From: Hyphococcus sp.
GTDB lineage: Bacteria > Pseudomonadota > Alphaproteobacteria > Caulobacterales > Parvularculaceae
DNA: 64,000 nucleotides
Assembly: GCA_028284345.1 (NCBI GenBank)
Contig: JANQRY010000003.1
Span: forward strand, 992,001 to 1,056,000
Direction of reading: 5' to 3'
The notes beneath the pieces were generated by a model. The model was not told where the DNA came from. It saw only the letters and a list, made by a program, of their open reading frames with translations, and did not search any database. This document shows positions 17,073-25,070 of the stretch, piece after piece (the first letter of the stretch is position 1; every line of letters starts with the position of its first letter). The translations under genes and the position numbers were made by a program.

Positions 17073-18218
17073 ATGACCGAGCCGATTGACATCCTCAACC
17101 TTATGCTGAGGGGAGCCAGCATCTCGATTATCGTTCTTATTGCTATCCTGCTCACTCGGGATCTCAAGTCAATTCAAACACGTCTTTGTGCCGCTTTATT
17201 TCTCTACGGAGCCGTTTCATATCTCATGGAACCGGTTGTGAGTGTCTATTTGGATACACCCTTTGCACGAACGGTGATCTATTTCGGCTCTTTCAATGCA
17301 CCGCTGTTCTTTTGGTTGTTCGCTCAGACACTCTTCAACGATTCGTTCCGCTTCACAAAAACCATCGGAGTGATTGTTGGCGCCTATTTGCTCTTAGGCA
17401 TAGGCCTTGATATCGGCGAAATTTTGCCGTTCCGCATTATTCCGGAGACCTGGAGAGATTTTGTATTCCCTTTGCGCCATATCTGGGCGCTCGGCTTCAT
17501 TGCCCATGGGTTGTTCATAACCGGGATCGGCAAAGAGGACGATCTCCTCGAACCAAGACGGCGCTTGAGAACGGTAATGGTTTGGGCCATCGGCGCATAC
17601 ATAAGTGCCATACTGCTCGTTGAGGTCGTGATCGAAGGCACGGTGCTCGACGACGTGCCCCACTCTCACCCGCTAAATGCCTTTAATGCATTTGGAATCC
17701 TGATTTTGTCCATCGCACTTGCGGCAGCGCTGACACGCATTCATCCAGCTTTTGCCGCCCAAATCCCAACTCCGAACGAAAAGCCACGACCTTCGTCTGC
17801 CAAAGTCCAAAATCCTGCCGATGCGCTTGCAATTGGTCAGCTTCTCGACTTCATCGAGAAGGAGCGGGGATACACAACGGAGGCTCTCACCATCGTCAAA
17901 CTGGCAGAAATACTCTCCATCCCCGAGCATCGCTTGCGCAAGCTGATCAATTCTGAGCTTGGCTACAGGAATTTTAGTGATTTTCTCAACCAATACCGCA
18001 TCGAAGCCGCGTGCACCGAACTCTCCGATCCCGCGAAAGCCAGAATACCCATCCTGACCATCGCGATGGATCTTGGCTATCAGTCGATCGGTCCCTTCAA
18101 CCGAGCATTCAAGGAAAAGAAGGGACTTACTCCTAGCGAATTCCGGCGTCAAAGTTTTGGCTCGGCTGGACCCGGCGCCTCATCGGCGGATCCGGCAACC
18201 GCTTACGAAAAACCCTAG
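17073..18218 (+). CDS. AraC-family regulator with N-terminal membrane domain
   Basis: Of 381 residues, about 10-230 contain some seven hydrophobic helices (for example ASISIIVLIAILL and FNAFGILILSIALAAAL). Residues about 260-365 are a two-helix-turn-helix AraC DNA-binding domain (LTIVKLAEILSIPEHRLRKLIN, then ILTIAMDLGYQSIGPFNRAFKEKKGLTPSEFRR). Such proteins sense a signal in or across the membrane and bind DNA from there. It is divergent from the MpaB gene and just upstream of the hydroxylase at 18322, which are its likeliest targets. A hairpin follows its stop. Confidence 0.93.
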   Translation: MTEPIDILNLMLRGASISIIVLIAILLTRDLKSIQTRLCAALFLYGAVSYLMEPVVSVYLDTPFARTVIYFGSFNAPLFFWLFAQTLFNDSFRFTKTIGVIVGAYLLLGIGLDIGEILPFRIIPETWRDFVFPLRHIWALGFIAHGLFITGIGKEDDLLEPRRRLRTVMVWAIGAYISAILLVEVVIEGTVLDDVPHSHPLNAFNAFGILILSIALAAALTRIHPAFAAQIPTPNEKPRPSSAKVQNPADALAIGQLLDFIEKERGYTTEALTIVKLAEILSIPEHRLRKLINSELGYRNFSDFLNQYRIEAACTELSDPAKARIPILTIAMDLGYQSIGPFNRAFKEKKGLTPSEFRRQSFGSAGPGASSADPATAYEKP

Positions 18219-18245
18219 CCGATTCCGAAATCGGCGAAGCTTTTT
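18218..18245 (+). terminator. Possible terminator after the araC-type gene
   Basis: GCCGATT (18218-18224) and AATCGGC (18229-18235) make a 7-bp stem with a CCGA loop. GAAGC then TTTTT follow. The stem starts at the last base of the stop codon. The T-run is short and offset by 5 bases, so termination may be partial and the hydroxylase could still be read through. Confidence 0.45.
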
Positions 18246-18321
18246 GGCTTGGAGCACGCGCCGATCCAGCACGCGCACCATACTTCATGAGTTGCAGCAA
18301 CACATCTCATGGAGTGCTCTC

Positions 18322-19164
18322 ATGCTTTCATACCTTCACGACCATCTCGAAGAGCTCCAAATATGGTGCGCAATCTTCTTGAATGATTACGGACGCTATT
18401 TGTGGTTCGCGGGACTGATGTTTCTTGTCATCGGCTTCTGGAAGTCAAAGGCCTGGAGCCATCGAAAGATAAGACCCAATCGACCCAAGAATTCACAGAT
18501 CTGGCGCGAGATCCGATACTCTACTTATGCGTCGGCGATCTTTGCCACGTTCGGCTTTTTGATGGTGATCGGAGAACAGTACGGCTTCGTTAAAATCTAC
18601 ACGGACATATCGACGTTCGGCTGGGTTTATTTCGGCGTTTCGCTCACCGTGATGATCATCGTGCACGATGCCTATTTTTACTGGACTCATCGCCTGCTCC
18701 ACCATCCTGCCCTCTTTCGCTACGCCCATGTCACACATCACCGCTCCCATAGCCCAACTCCCTGGACAGCCTACGCCTTCGATCCCATCGAAGCGGCCAT
18801 CAACGGCGCCTTCGTGTTCTTGTTTGTGTGCGTCATGCCCGCTCATCCGGCGGCAATCTTTTTGTTCATGACCCACATGATTGCGCGAAACGTGCTGGGA
18901 CATTGCGGCTACGAACTGATGCCCAAAGGCATGCTCCGCCATCCGGTCTTCAAATGGCTGACCTCGGTCACCCACCACGATCTGCATCACGCCAGCAGCC
19001 GCTACAATTTCGGTCTCTACTTTTCCTACTGGGACAAATGGATGGGGACGGAGCATCCTGAGTACCAGGTACGTTTCGAGAAGATCACACAACAGCCGCT
19101 TACAGCAAAACAGGCAGTGAACGATCCTCACGCCGAAACTGCAATCAAAAGGAGCGCACAATGA
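18322..19164 (+). CDS. Sterol desaturase/fatty acid hydroxylase family di-iron protein
   Basis: Start MLSYLHDHLEELQIW is chosen because GGAG precedes it and the frame upstream overlaps araC. The 280-residue integral membrane protein has the eight-histidine di-iron signature in three boxes: HDAYFYWTHRLLHH, HVTHHRSHS and THHDLHH, the last followed by SRYNFGLYFSYWDKWMGT. Enzymes of this family hydroxylate or desaturate sterols, carotenoids and fatty acids with O2. Its stop overlaps the next ORF (ATGA-type overlap at 19161). With the aldehyde dehydrogenase downstream it could start an oxidative lipid pathway; the substrate is not known. Confidence 0.93.
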   Translation: MLSYLHDHLEELQIWCAIFLNDYGRYLWFAGLMFLVIGFWKSKAWSHRKIRPNRPKNSQIWREIRYSTYASAIFATFGFLMVIGEQYGFVKIYTDISTFGWVYFGVSLTVMIIVHDAYFYWTHRLLHHPALFRYAHVTHHRSHSPTPWTAYAFDPIEAAINGAFVFLFVCVMPAHPAAIFLFMTHMIARNVLGHCGYELMPKGMLRHPVFKWLTSVTHHDLHHASSRYNFGLYFSYWDKWMGTEHPEYQVRFEKITQQPLTAKQAVNDPHAETAIKRSAQ

Positions 19165-19610
19165 AACACTTCCTATGTGTCTCGGTCCTCGTCCTCCTAT
19201 GGACCGGAACGGCGCCCGCTCAAGCACCTGAGGCGATGAATGCAATTCTCGGCAATTGGGCGACCCAAGGCTACGGCGCCGTCGTACGATTTGAGTCGTG
19301 CAAGGACAAAAGGGAACGGCTCTGCGGCACCCTCGTCTGGGCTTGGGATCCGAGCGACATTGAACCGGACGCCCTTGGGAGTCTCATGTTTGAAGGCGCC
19401 GAATTCGACGGCGAGATCTGGTCCAAAGGCAAACTGAAAAGTCCTGAGGACGGACGCACCTATCGCGGCACCATTTCACAAACCTCTGCCGATACCATCA
19501 AACTCAAGGGCTGCGCGGCAGGAATCTTCTGCAAGACACAAGTTTGGCATCGCCTGGAAAGCCTGCCCCATGTGAAGGGCCTGGCGAACATAGAACCAGG
19601 GGGAGAGTAG
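19161..19610 (+). CDS. DUF2147 domain-containing secreted protein
   Basis: The 149-residue protein has a signal peptide (about 1-20, ending APAQA) and the DUF2147 pattern: LGNWATQGYGAVVRFESC near the start, LCGTLVWAWDP, and a closing GTIKLKG-like stretch (DTIKLKGCAAGIFCKTQVWHR). DUF2147 proteins are small beta-rich periplasmic proteins of unknown role, often next to lipid-modifying genes. Its ATG overlaps the end of the hydroxylase gene by four bases, so the two are translationally coupled and probably work together. Confidence 0.9.
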   Translation: MKHFLCVSVLVLLWTGTAPAQAPEAMNAILGNWATQGYGAVVRFESCKDKRERLCGTLVWAWDPSDIEPDALGSLMFEGAEFDGEIWSKGKLKSPEDGRTYRGTISQTSADTIKLKGCAAGIFCKTQVWHRLESLPHVKGLANIEPGGE

Positions 19611-19630
19611 CCCACCAAACCTGGCCACTA

Positions 19631-19645
19631 ATCGGAAAATCCGAT
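19631..19645. repeat. Short perfect hairpin between DUF2147 and aldehyde dehydrogenase genes
   Basis: ATCGGA-AAA-TCCGAT forms a 6-bp perfect stem 20 bases past the stop at 19610. No T-run follows, so it may be an operator or a weak transcript-end structure. Confidence 0.35.
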
Positions 19646-19735
19646 CACCCATCCCATTTGCAGCTCTCCTTGCGAATCCATTGCAGCTGGCCTAAGTCTG
19701 TCTCCAACAGCACCAGGTAATGTGAGGAAACAGCC

Positions 19736-21154
19736 ATGAACATGAACGAAGATTTCACCATGACCATTGACGGCAAGGCCGTGACCGCGGCCCAGACCAT
19801 GGATGTGGTCAATCCCGCGACCGGCGAAGTGTTCTCCGCCGCGCCTGATTGCTCTAAGGAACAGCTGGATGAAGCGGTGAAGTCTTCGCGCGCAGCCTTC
19901 AAATCCTGGAAGAAAAAGAGCTTCGATGAGCGCGCGGCTTTCCTGAAACAATGCGGCGACGCGTTGACCAAAGTGGCGCCTGAGATGGCCCGCCTCTTTA
20001 CCCGGGAACAAGGCCGCCCCGTCGAAGCGGCCGAGCAAGAGATCCTGGGGGGCGCCCAATGGTTTCACGCCATTGCCGAAATGCGCCCGCCCGTTCATGT
20101 GGCCGAAGATTCCGAGCAACAGTTTGTTGAAACCCAATATGTGCCCCTTGGCGTCGTCTGCGCCATCGCCCCTTGGAACTTTCCCGTCAATCTGGCGATC
20201 TGGAAAATTGCGCCGGCCCTGCTTGCGGGCAACACCATGGTCCTCAAGCCCTCGCCGTTTACGCCCCTCTGCACACTGAAGATGGGGGAGATCTTCCGGG
20301 ACATTCTGCCTCCCGGCGTTCTCAACATCATTTCCGGCGGCGACAATCTTGGGCCGTGGATGACCGCTCATCCGGGCTTTGACAAAATCTCCTTCACCGG
20401 CTCCACAGCCACCGGCAAGAGCGTCATGGAAAGCGCTGCCAAAGATCTAAAAGCCCTCACTTTGGAGCTTGGCGGCAACGACGCCGCCATCGTCTTGCCG
20501 GACGTGGATCTCGACGACGTAGCGCAAAAGATCTTCTTCGGCGCCTTCTTCAACACCGCACAAATCTGTGTAGCGACCAAACGTCTCTATGTTCATCAGG
20601 ACGTTTACGAAGGATTGCGGGATCGCCTCGCCGCCATCGCCAAAGCGGTGAAGGTCGGCGACGGCACGGAACAAGGCACGGTCCTGGGGCCCATCCAGAA
20701 CAAGCGTCAGTACGACCGCGTGATGGATCTCCTCAACGACGCCAAGGACAACAATCTGACCCTCATCGAGGGCTCCGACATTCCCGACGGCGGCGGCTAC
20801 TTCATTCCCGTCACCATCGTCGACAATCCGCCGGAAGACTCCCGCGTGGTTCAAGAAGAGGCCTTCGGTCCAATCCTCCCCATGCTGAAGTTCGATGATG
20901 TCAACGACGTCATCGACCGGGCCAACGACACCGAATACGGCCTCGCCGGCGCGGTCTGGTCCAAAGACACGGACAAAGCCATGGAAATCGCGCGCCAATT
21001 GGAAACCGGCACAGTCTGGATCAATCAGAACCTCAACCTGCGCCCGGACACGCCCTTCGGCGGCCACAAGAATTCCGGCTTCGGCTCGGAAAACGGCATG
21101 GAAGGTTTGCTCGAATTCATGGCGCCCCAGGCAGTCTACGTGGCCAGGGGCTAG
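19736..21154 (+). CDS. NAD(P)-dependent aldehyde dehydrogenase
   Basis: This 472-residue protein is a full-length ALDH-superfamily enzyme. It shows the PWNFPVNLAIWKIAPALLAGNTMVLKPS coenzyme-binding region (cited in part), FTGSTATGK, the general-base Glu in LTLELGGND, and the catalytic Cys in FFNTAQICVATKR. The closing PFGGHKNSGFGSENG is also standard. It oxidises an aldehyde to the acid; the aldehyde is unknown. AGGAAA precedes the ATG. It is 125 bases past the DUF2147 gene on the same strand and plausibly handles aldehydes made from the product of the di-iron hydroxylase. Confidence 0.95.
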   Translation: MNMNEDFTMTIDGKAVTAAQTMDVVNPATGEVFSAAPDCSKEQLDEAVKSSRAAFKSWKKKSFDERAAFLKQCGDALTKVAPEMARLFTREQGRPVEAAEQEILGGAQWFHAIAEMRPPVHVAEDSEQQFVETQYVPLGVVCAIAPWNFPVNLAIWKIAPALLAGNTMVLKPSPFTPLCTLKMGEIFRDILPPGVLNIISGGDNLGPWMTAHPGFDKISFTGSTATGKSVMESAAKDLKALTLELGGNDAAIVLPDVDLDDVAQKIFFGAFFNTAQICVATKRLYVHQDVYEGLRDRLAAIAKAVKVGDGTEQGTVLGPIQNKRQYDRVMDLLNDAKDNNLTLIEGSDIPDGGGYFIPVTIVDNPPEDSRVVQEEAFGPILPMLKFDDVNDVIDRANDTEYGLAGAVWSKDTDKAMEIARQLETGTVWINQNLNLRPDTPFGGHKNSGFGSENGMEGLLEFMAPQAVYVARG

Positions 21155-21171
21155 CGAGAAGGAAACGGATG

Positions 21172-21200
21172 GCGCCCCGGACTTGGGCCGGGGCCCATCT
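21172..21200. repeat. Dispersed palindromic repeat, short copy
   Basis: The stretch around GCGCCCCGG..CCGGGGCCCA after the aldehyde dehydrogenase gene forms a GC-rich hairpin. It resembles the CCCCGG...CCGGGG elements at 52143, 52789, 52967, 55803 and 58656 in this window, all in gaps between genes. Confidence 0.4.
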
Positions 21201-21296
21201 GCGCAACATATCTATCCAATGAAAGCTAAACAGGCTAGGTTCCGGCATTCGCCGGAACACCTCCTGGCGCTTACATGTTTGAATTCGCGTATCGCT

Positions 21297-21770
21297 CTAT
21301 TCCGACTGAGCGCGCCGGAACTTTCGTTTCAGCTCTCGAAACGCGCGCCAAGGTATTTGAGTACGTCCTTCTCGATATATCATATTCTCCATTAAAATCT
21401 CGATACGGACGAGGTCCGCGTAGAGTTGAAGGGCGACCAGACTAGGATCGACACTGAACGCAGCGATTTCCTCAAACTGCGATTCCCTCGGAAAATTCTC
21501 TTGAGATGCAAGGAGCCGCAGCGTTGGTCCTCTTTCGCCGTCAACCTCCAGCCGAAGCGCGTGTGCACCCGGCTCATCTTGCAAAACAGCAAATGCCGGA
21601 AACTTCTCCTCGTGGATATTCGCTATGAAGTCGATCAATTCTTCGATCGGATCATTAAAGGCATGCGTAATTTGTAGTGAGAATTTCTGTGCGTCAATCT
21701 CGATTTGAAGATCGCTCCAGCCATGTCTGCCAAGTTCGTATCTCAGGATTACATGCTTCGGATCCGACAT
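21297..21770 (-). CDS. Hypothetical protein
   Basis: I do not recognise this 157-residue protein. It is soluble, acidic in the middle and strongly basic at its C-terminus (FRELKRKFRRAQSE). It has no signal peptide, cysteine cluster or membrane helix. The start is an ATG with AGGAAAGAAC about 7-16 bases upstream. Its DNA and that of the RDD gene beside it look more AT-rich than neighbours by eye. It faces away from the RDD gene, sharing a 114-base intergenic region. Confidence 0.55.
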   Translation of the reverse strand: MSDPKHVILRYELGRHGWSDLQIEIDAQKFSLQITHAFNDPIEELIDFIANIHEEKFPAFAVLQDEPGAHALRLEVDGERGPTLRLLASQENFPRESQFEEIAAFSVDPSLVALQLYADLVRIEILMENMIYREGRTQIPWRAFRELKRKFRRAQSE

Positions 21771-21884
21771 TTCCGTTCTTTCCTATCGTCAACCATCGTT
21801 CATATCCCTTGACGAGCGTTCTTGCGTGGGACTCAACCGTTGCTCTAGAGTAGAACATCCGAAAAAACGATTTCGAATGGCGCT

Positions 21885-22529
21885 ATGAGCCGTGTGTGGG
21901 TGTTCACTATACTATTGCTCACTTATACGATCGTGCTAGTGGTCGATCCGCAACAGCATCTCATCGCCACCAGCGTAAACGGCCAGTATTCGTTGAGCGT
22001 CTCAACCTCAGCGTTTTCCGTTGGGGCAACTTTGGCACTATCACTGTTCGTAGTGTCATACCCTCAGAAACCGGGCAAGCCGCTTTACAAGTGGAATGTC
22101 CGAACCATCGAGCGGTTCGCAGCATTTCAGGTCGACGTTTTTCTTGTAGCATTCATCTCGATGCACATAATTTCCGTGCAGCTCCTTATTGGGGAAGCGA
22201 CGGAAACTGGCGTTTTTTCTTGGAGCTTTTCGCGTGAAAACAATCGGCATACAGACGCACTAAGCACTCTAGCCCTATTCCCAATACTCTTCATTTATTT
22301 GTACGCCCACCCTATAAATGGTCGACAAACAGTTGGTCAGTATCTCGTAGGCTTTAAAGTCGAGAGTCTGCCCGGCGCCGATCGGAAACCCGCATATGGT
22401 TTGAATATACTCTATTCCTTGATCGGCATCTGTATCTGGCCTGTCTCGCTCTATTTGGCGGCAGGCCGACACGACAAATCATATTGGTGGAATCTCAAAA
22501 CCGGAACACGACTAGTTCGTTTGGAATGA
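21885..22529 (+). CDS. RDD family membrane protein
   Basis: The 214-residue protein has about five hydrophobic helices, including residues 5-22 and 45-62. It shows the RDD-type segments RTIERFAAFQVDVFLVAF (with the Arg and Asp that give the name) and NGRQTVGQYLVGFKVES before the C-terminal helices. RDD proteins have been proposed as ion antiporters or accessory membrane proteins; the function here is unknown. The gene is monocistronic and convergent with the PHA-system gene. Confidence 0.75.
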   Translation: MSRVWVFTILLLTYTIVLVVDPQQHLIATSVNGQYSLSVSTSAFSVGATLALSLFVVSYPQKPGKPLYKWNVRTIERFAAFQVDVFLVAFISMHIISVQLLIGEATETGVFSWSFSRENNRHTDALSTLALFPILFIYLYAHPINGRQTVGQYLVGFKVESLPGADRKPAYGLNILYSLIGICIWPVSLYLAAGRHDKSYWWNLKTGTRLVRLE

Positions 22530-22565
22530 CGCTCACTCGCATTCGGTGAACTTAGTTTTGGAGCC

Positions 22566-22880
22566 CTACTTCTTCTCCAGAAGCAGTTGGCCTTTCTTTT
22601 CCACTTGGCCAGCGATGGTTTCGGCGAGGCGGGCCAGGATGCCGGGAAGGGTGGCCTCGATCTGCACATACTGATCCCAGCATTCGATGTGGCCGGTAAT
22701 GTTTTGCCCCAAGCCCTTGGCGCGGAACTGCACCCCGTCCTCGGTCCACACTTCTTCGAATTTGACGAATTTCCCGCCGGAAAGCGCGTTCTTGATCTGA
22801 TCAAAGCCCTTTTGCAGCCGGTCCTTGGCCTCGGCTTTGCCCAGATCGTGGGTCAAGGTAATGGTGACGGGTCGTGCCAT
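22566..22880 (-). CDS. Polyhydroxyalkanoic acid system family protein
   Basis: The 104-residue protein starts MARPVTITLTHDLGKAEAKD and ends with LARLAETIAGQVEKKGQLLLEKK-like sequence (last helix cited in part). The N-terminal T-hDLGkaEAkrR pattern and the central FRAKGLGQNITGHIE are characteristic of the small PHA-granule-system family, often called PhaX-like or PHA_gran_rgn, found with polyhydroxyalkanoate genes. Its biochemical role is unclear. No PHA synthase is in the window. It is 19 bases downstream of the M48 protease stop, so probably in one transcript with it. Confidence 0.85.
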   Translation of the reverse strand: MARPVTITLTHDLGKAEAKDRLQKGFDQIKNALSGGKFVKFEEVWTEDGVQFRAKGLGQNITGHIECWDQYVQIEATLPGILARLAETIAGQVEKKGQLLLEKK

Positions 22881-22899
22881 AGTACCACTCTAAATAGGG

Positions 22900-23715
22900 T
22901 TATTGTTCGGATCCGCAAGAGGCCTCGCCCACAGCAAGGGCGTCCGGCATCCACTTGTTCAAATTGTCGATACGTGTCGCATGACTGGGATGGGTGGAGG
23001 CGAATTCCGGCGGCTGTCCGTTGCCGGCCGCCGACATGCGCTCCCAGATTTTGGGCGCTTCCCGCGGGTCGAAGCAGGCTCGCGCGGTCAGGATCAGACC
23101 GATATAGTCCGCCTCTTCCTCATGCAGTCGTGAAAACGGCAACGCAAAACCATATTGCGCACCCAGACCAAAGGCCTGCATCGCGATCCGCTGGAGCTCA
23201 ATGGATTGGTCCCCCAATAATAGCCCCACCGCAACGGCGCCGACCTGCACGACCTGTTGTTGAGACATACGCTCCGACCCATGGCGCGCAATGGCATGAC
23301 CCATTTCATGGCCGATCACGGCAGCCAATCCATCCTCGTTCACCGTAAGCGGCAAAAGCCCTGTGTAAACCGCCGTGTACCCTCCCGGCAGCGCAAACGC
23401 ATTGGCTTGAGGCGAATCGACAAGCGTGAACTGCCATTCGAACCCGGGGTTTTCAGGCGCGGCAACGTCCGCCAGTTTGCGGCCAATCCGCTCTACCATG
23501 GCTGCGGTCTCACCGCGGGTGACAACGTCTGATTGGGATAAGATCTCATTGTACGCCTCTTCCCCCAGAGCAGAGGCTTGGTCCAATCCAACGGTCACGA
23601 ACTGAGACCGGCCGGTGAACGGTACATCCTGCTGATTGCCGAACCAGTAGAAACCGCCACCGGCAACAATCACCGCCAGCAAGAGAAATCGCAAATTACC
23701 CACAGCACTCCTCAT
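22900..23715 (-). CDS. M48 family periplasmic metalloprotease (BepA/LoiP-like)
   Basis: The 271-residue protein has an N-terminal hydrophobic anchor (about 8-24), then the M48 core: DSPQANAFALPGGY, AVIGHEMGHAIARHGSERMSQQ with the zinc-binding HEMGH, and LHEEEADYIGL with the third metal ligand. HPSHATRIDNL near the end is typical too. It probably acts as a quality-control protease of envelope proteins. It lacks the TPR tail of BepA, so is closer to the short LoiP type. It precedes the PHA-system gene. Confidence 0.94.
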   Translation of the reverse strand: MRSAVGNLRFLLLAVIVAGGGFYWFGNQQDVPFTGRSQFVTVGLDQASALGEEAYNEILSQSDVVTRGETAAMVERIGRKLADVAAPENPGFEWQFTLVDSPQANAFALPGGYTAVYTGLLPLTVNEDGLAAVIGHEMGHAIARHGSERMSQQQVVQVGAVAVGLLLGDQSIELQRIAMQAFGLGAQYGFALPFSRLHEEEADYIGLILTARACFDPREAPKIWERMSAAGNGQPPEFASTHPSHATRIDNLNKWMPDALAVGEASCGSEQ

Positions 23716-23756
23716 CCTCGTTTAACGAGATCAAGCCGAAATCCAACGCGAAGACA

Positions 23757-23832
23757 TTAGCACAAGGGGAAATCCACGACACCGCCTTTGAAGTCGCCTA
23801 CCTAACGTCCGCAGGAACGCGAACTGTGCTAA
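23757..23832. promoter_or_regulatory. Distant inverted repeat between the M48 and TetR genes
   Basis: TTAGCACA (23757-23764) and TGTGCTAA (23825-23832) are perfect reverse complements 60 bases apart. The second arm ends 9 bases before the TetR start codon. They might be two half-sites for the divergent promoters, but 8-bp matches can occur by chance. Confidence 0.25.
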
Positions 23833-23841
23833 CGTCACTTG

Positions 23842-24477
23842 ATGGCGGACACTCAGAAAGACCCATATCATCACGGCAGGTTGCGCGAAGAATTGCTTTC
23901 CCAAGCACCTGTATTGATTGTCGAGAAGGGGCTAGATGGGTTCACGCTGAGGGAACTTGCCCGGCGCACGGGCGTGACCCATACCGCCACCTACCGCCAT
24001 TTCTCCACCAAACAAGATCTGCTGGCGGAATTGGCCCTTACCGCACACGCGGATTTCGCGAGGGCTCTAAGAAACGCTCAGCCCCAAGAACGGGAGCATA
24101 GCCATGATATGGAAGCGTGGGCGTTAGCAATTGCGCTCGCCTATCTTGAATGGGCCACACAAAACGAAGGTGTCTATCAGATCATGTTCGGACCGAGACT
24201 CAATGCTGACGGCGCATTTCCCGCGCTAGAAGATGCCATCGAAAAGAATTTCGGAATTATGGATGAGGTATTTCTCGATGCCGGATTCGGTATCGATCGT
24301 GCCCGCGAACTCAGCCTTGGTTTGATGACCTTGATCCACGGCTACTGTGAACTTGTTCGTCTAAAGCGTATTCGTATACGGAATAGGAAGGCAATGAAGG
24401 ATCTTCTATCACGTGTGCTTTCTCCCTATCTGGCGGGAATACGCTCCGAGTACCAGAAAGACAAAGAGGGCGAATAA
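23842..24477 (+). CDS. TetR/AcrR family transcriptional regulator
   Basis: The 211-residue protein (ATG at 23842; a TTG three bases earlier is also open) has the TetR helix-turn-helix at about residues 30-50: LRELARRTGVTHTATYRHFSTKQDLLAEL. The C-terminal helical domain is divergent, with WATQNEGVYQIMFGPRL that resembles TetR_C_33-type ligand domains. It lies just upstream of a VOC protein on the same strand. A near-perfect palindrome sits between the two (24542-24560), so the regulator probably controls the VOC gene. Confidence 0.92.
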   Translation: MADTQKDPYHHGRLREELLSQAPVLIVEKGLDGFTLRELARRTGVTHTATYRHFSTKQDLLAELALTAHADFARALRNAQPQEREHSHDMEAWALAIALAYLEWATQNEGVYQIMFGPRLNADGAFPALEDAIEKNFGIMDEVFLDAGFGIDRARELSLGLMTLIHGYCELVRLKRIRIRNRKAMKDLLSRVLSPYLAGIRSEYQKDKEGE

Positions 24478-24541
24478 CCCCCCACTTTCAATTCCGTACG
24501 AAGCCGCCATGAGGCACAGCACTTGACATGACCATGGCCTA

Positions 24542-24560
24542 ATGTTTCCATTGGTAACAT
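24542..24560. promoter_or_regulatory. Palindromic operator candidate upstream of the VOC gene
   Basis: ATGTTTCCATTGGTAACAT pairs with itself at 8 of 9 positions around a central T. It lies just after TTGACA (24523-24528), where a -10 element would be, and 22 bases before the VOC start. This position suits a repressor site. The adjacent TetR protein (23842-24477) is the obvious candidate ligand. Confidence 0.6.
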
Positions 24561-24582
24561 CGGAACAAAGCGGAATGAAATC

Positions 24583-24993
24583 ATGGAAATCAATGGATTT
24601 GCGCACTTGAATTTGACGGTCAGCGATTTCGAGAAATCACTGCCGTTCTATAAGAAACTGTTCGCTTTGCTTGAGTTGAAAGAGCTGATCGTCGGGGACG
24701 GTTACTACTATTGTGTCGGCCGCCGTGTCGGCTTTGGCATTCAAGCATGCGCGCCGGAAAACCAGGGCGTTCCAGCGGATCAAGGCAGAGCAGGTCTGCA
24801 CCACTTCTGTTTATCCATGAAGTCGCGTGAAGACGTCGACACACTCGCACACTTCGTCCGGGAGGAAGGGCTCACCCTCATTCGCGAACCCGCACCAAAT
24901 GACGACTGGTTTCCTGGAATGTACTCTTTGTTGTTCGAAGATCGAGATGGGATACGAATCGAAGCCAACCATATCCAACGCTCCGCTCACTAA
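24583..24993 (+). CDS. VOC family (glyoxalase/bleomycin-resistance fold) protein
   Basis: The 136-residue protein matches the VOC fold: INGFAHLNLTVSDFEKSLPFYKKLF at the start supplies the first metal His, LHHFCLSMKSREDVD the second strand, and LLFEDRDGIRIEANH the last with Glu as ligand. VOC proteins include dioxygenases, lyases, isomerases and antibiotic-binding proteins. The substrate is not evident. A TetR gene and operator palindrome immediately upstream suggest inducible expression, possibly by its own substrate. Confidence 0.88.
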   Translation: MEINGFAHLNLTVSDFEKSLPFYKKLFALLELKELIVGDGYYYCVGRRVGFGIQACAPENQGVPADQGRAGLHHFCLSMKSREDVDTLAHFVREEGLTLIREPAPNDDWFPGMYSLLFEDRDGIRIEANHIQRSAH

Positions 24994-25070
24994 CAAAAAC
25001 AGCAAAGCACGCGCAAAACAAAGAATCTGGAGCCGTTTTGTGTTTCCGTCAAAGCAAAACGGCTTCAGCG

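Noticed and set aside
20447-21067. A 206-codon antisense frame in the aldehyde dehydrogenase gene
   Set aside because: Antisense shadow of a well-conserved enzyme; no independent signal.
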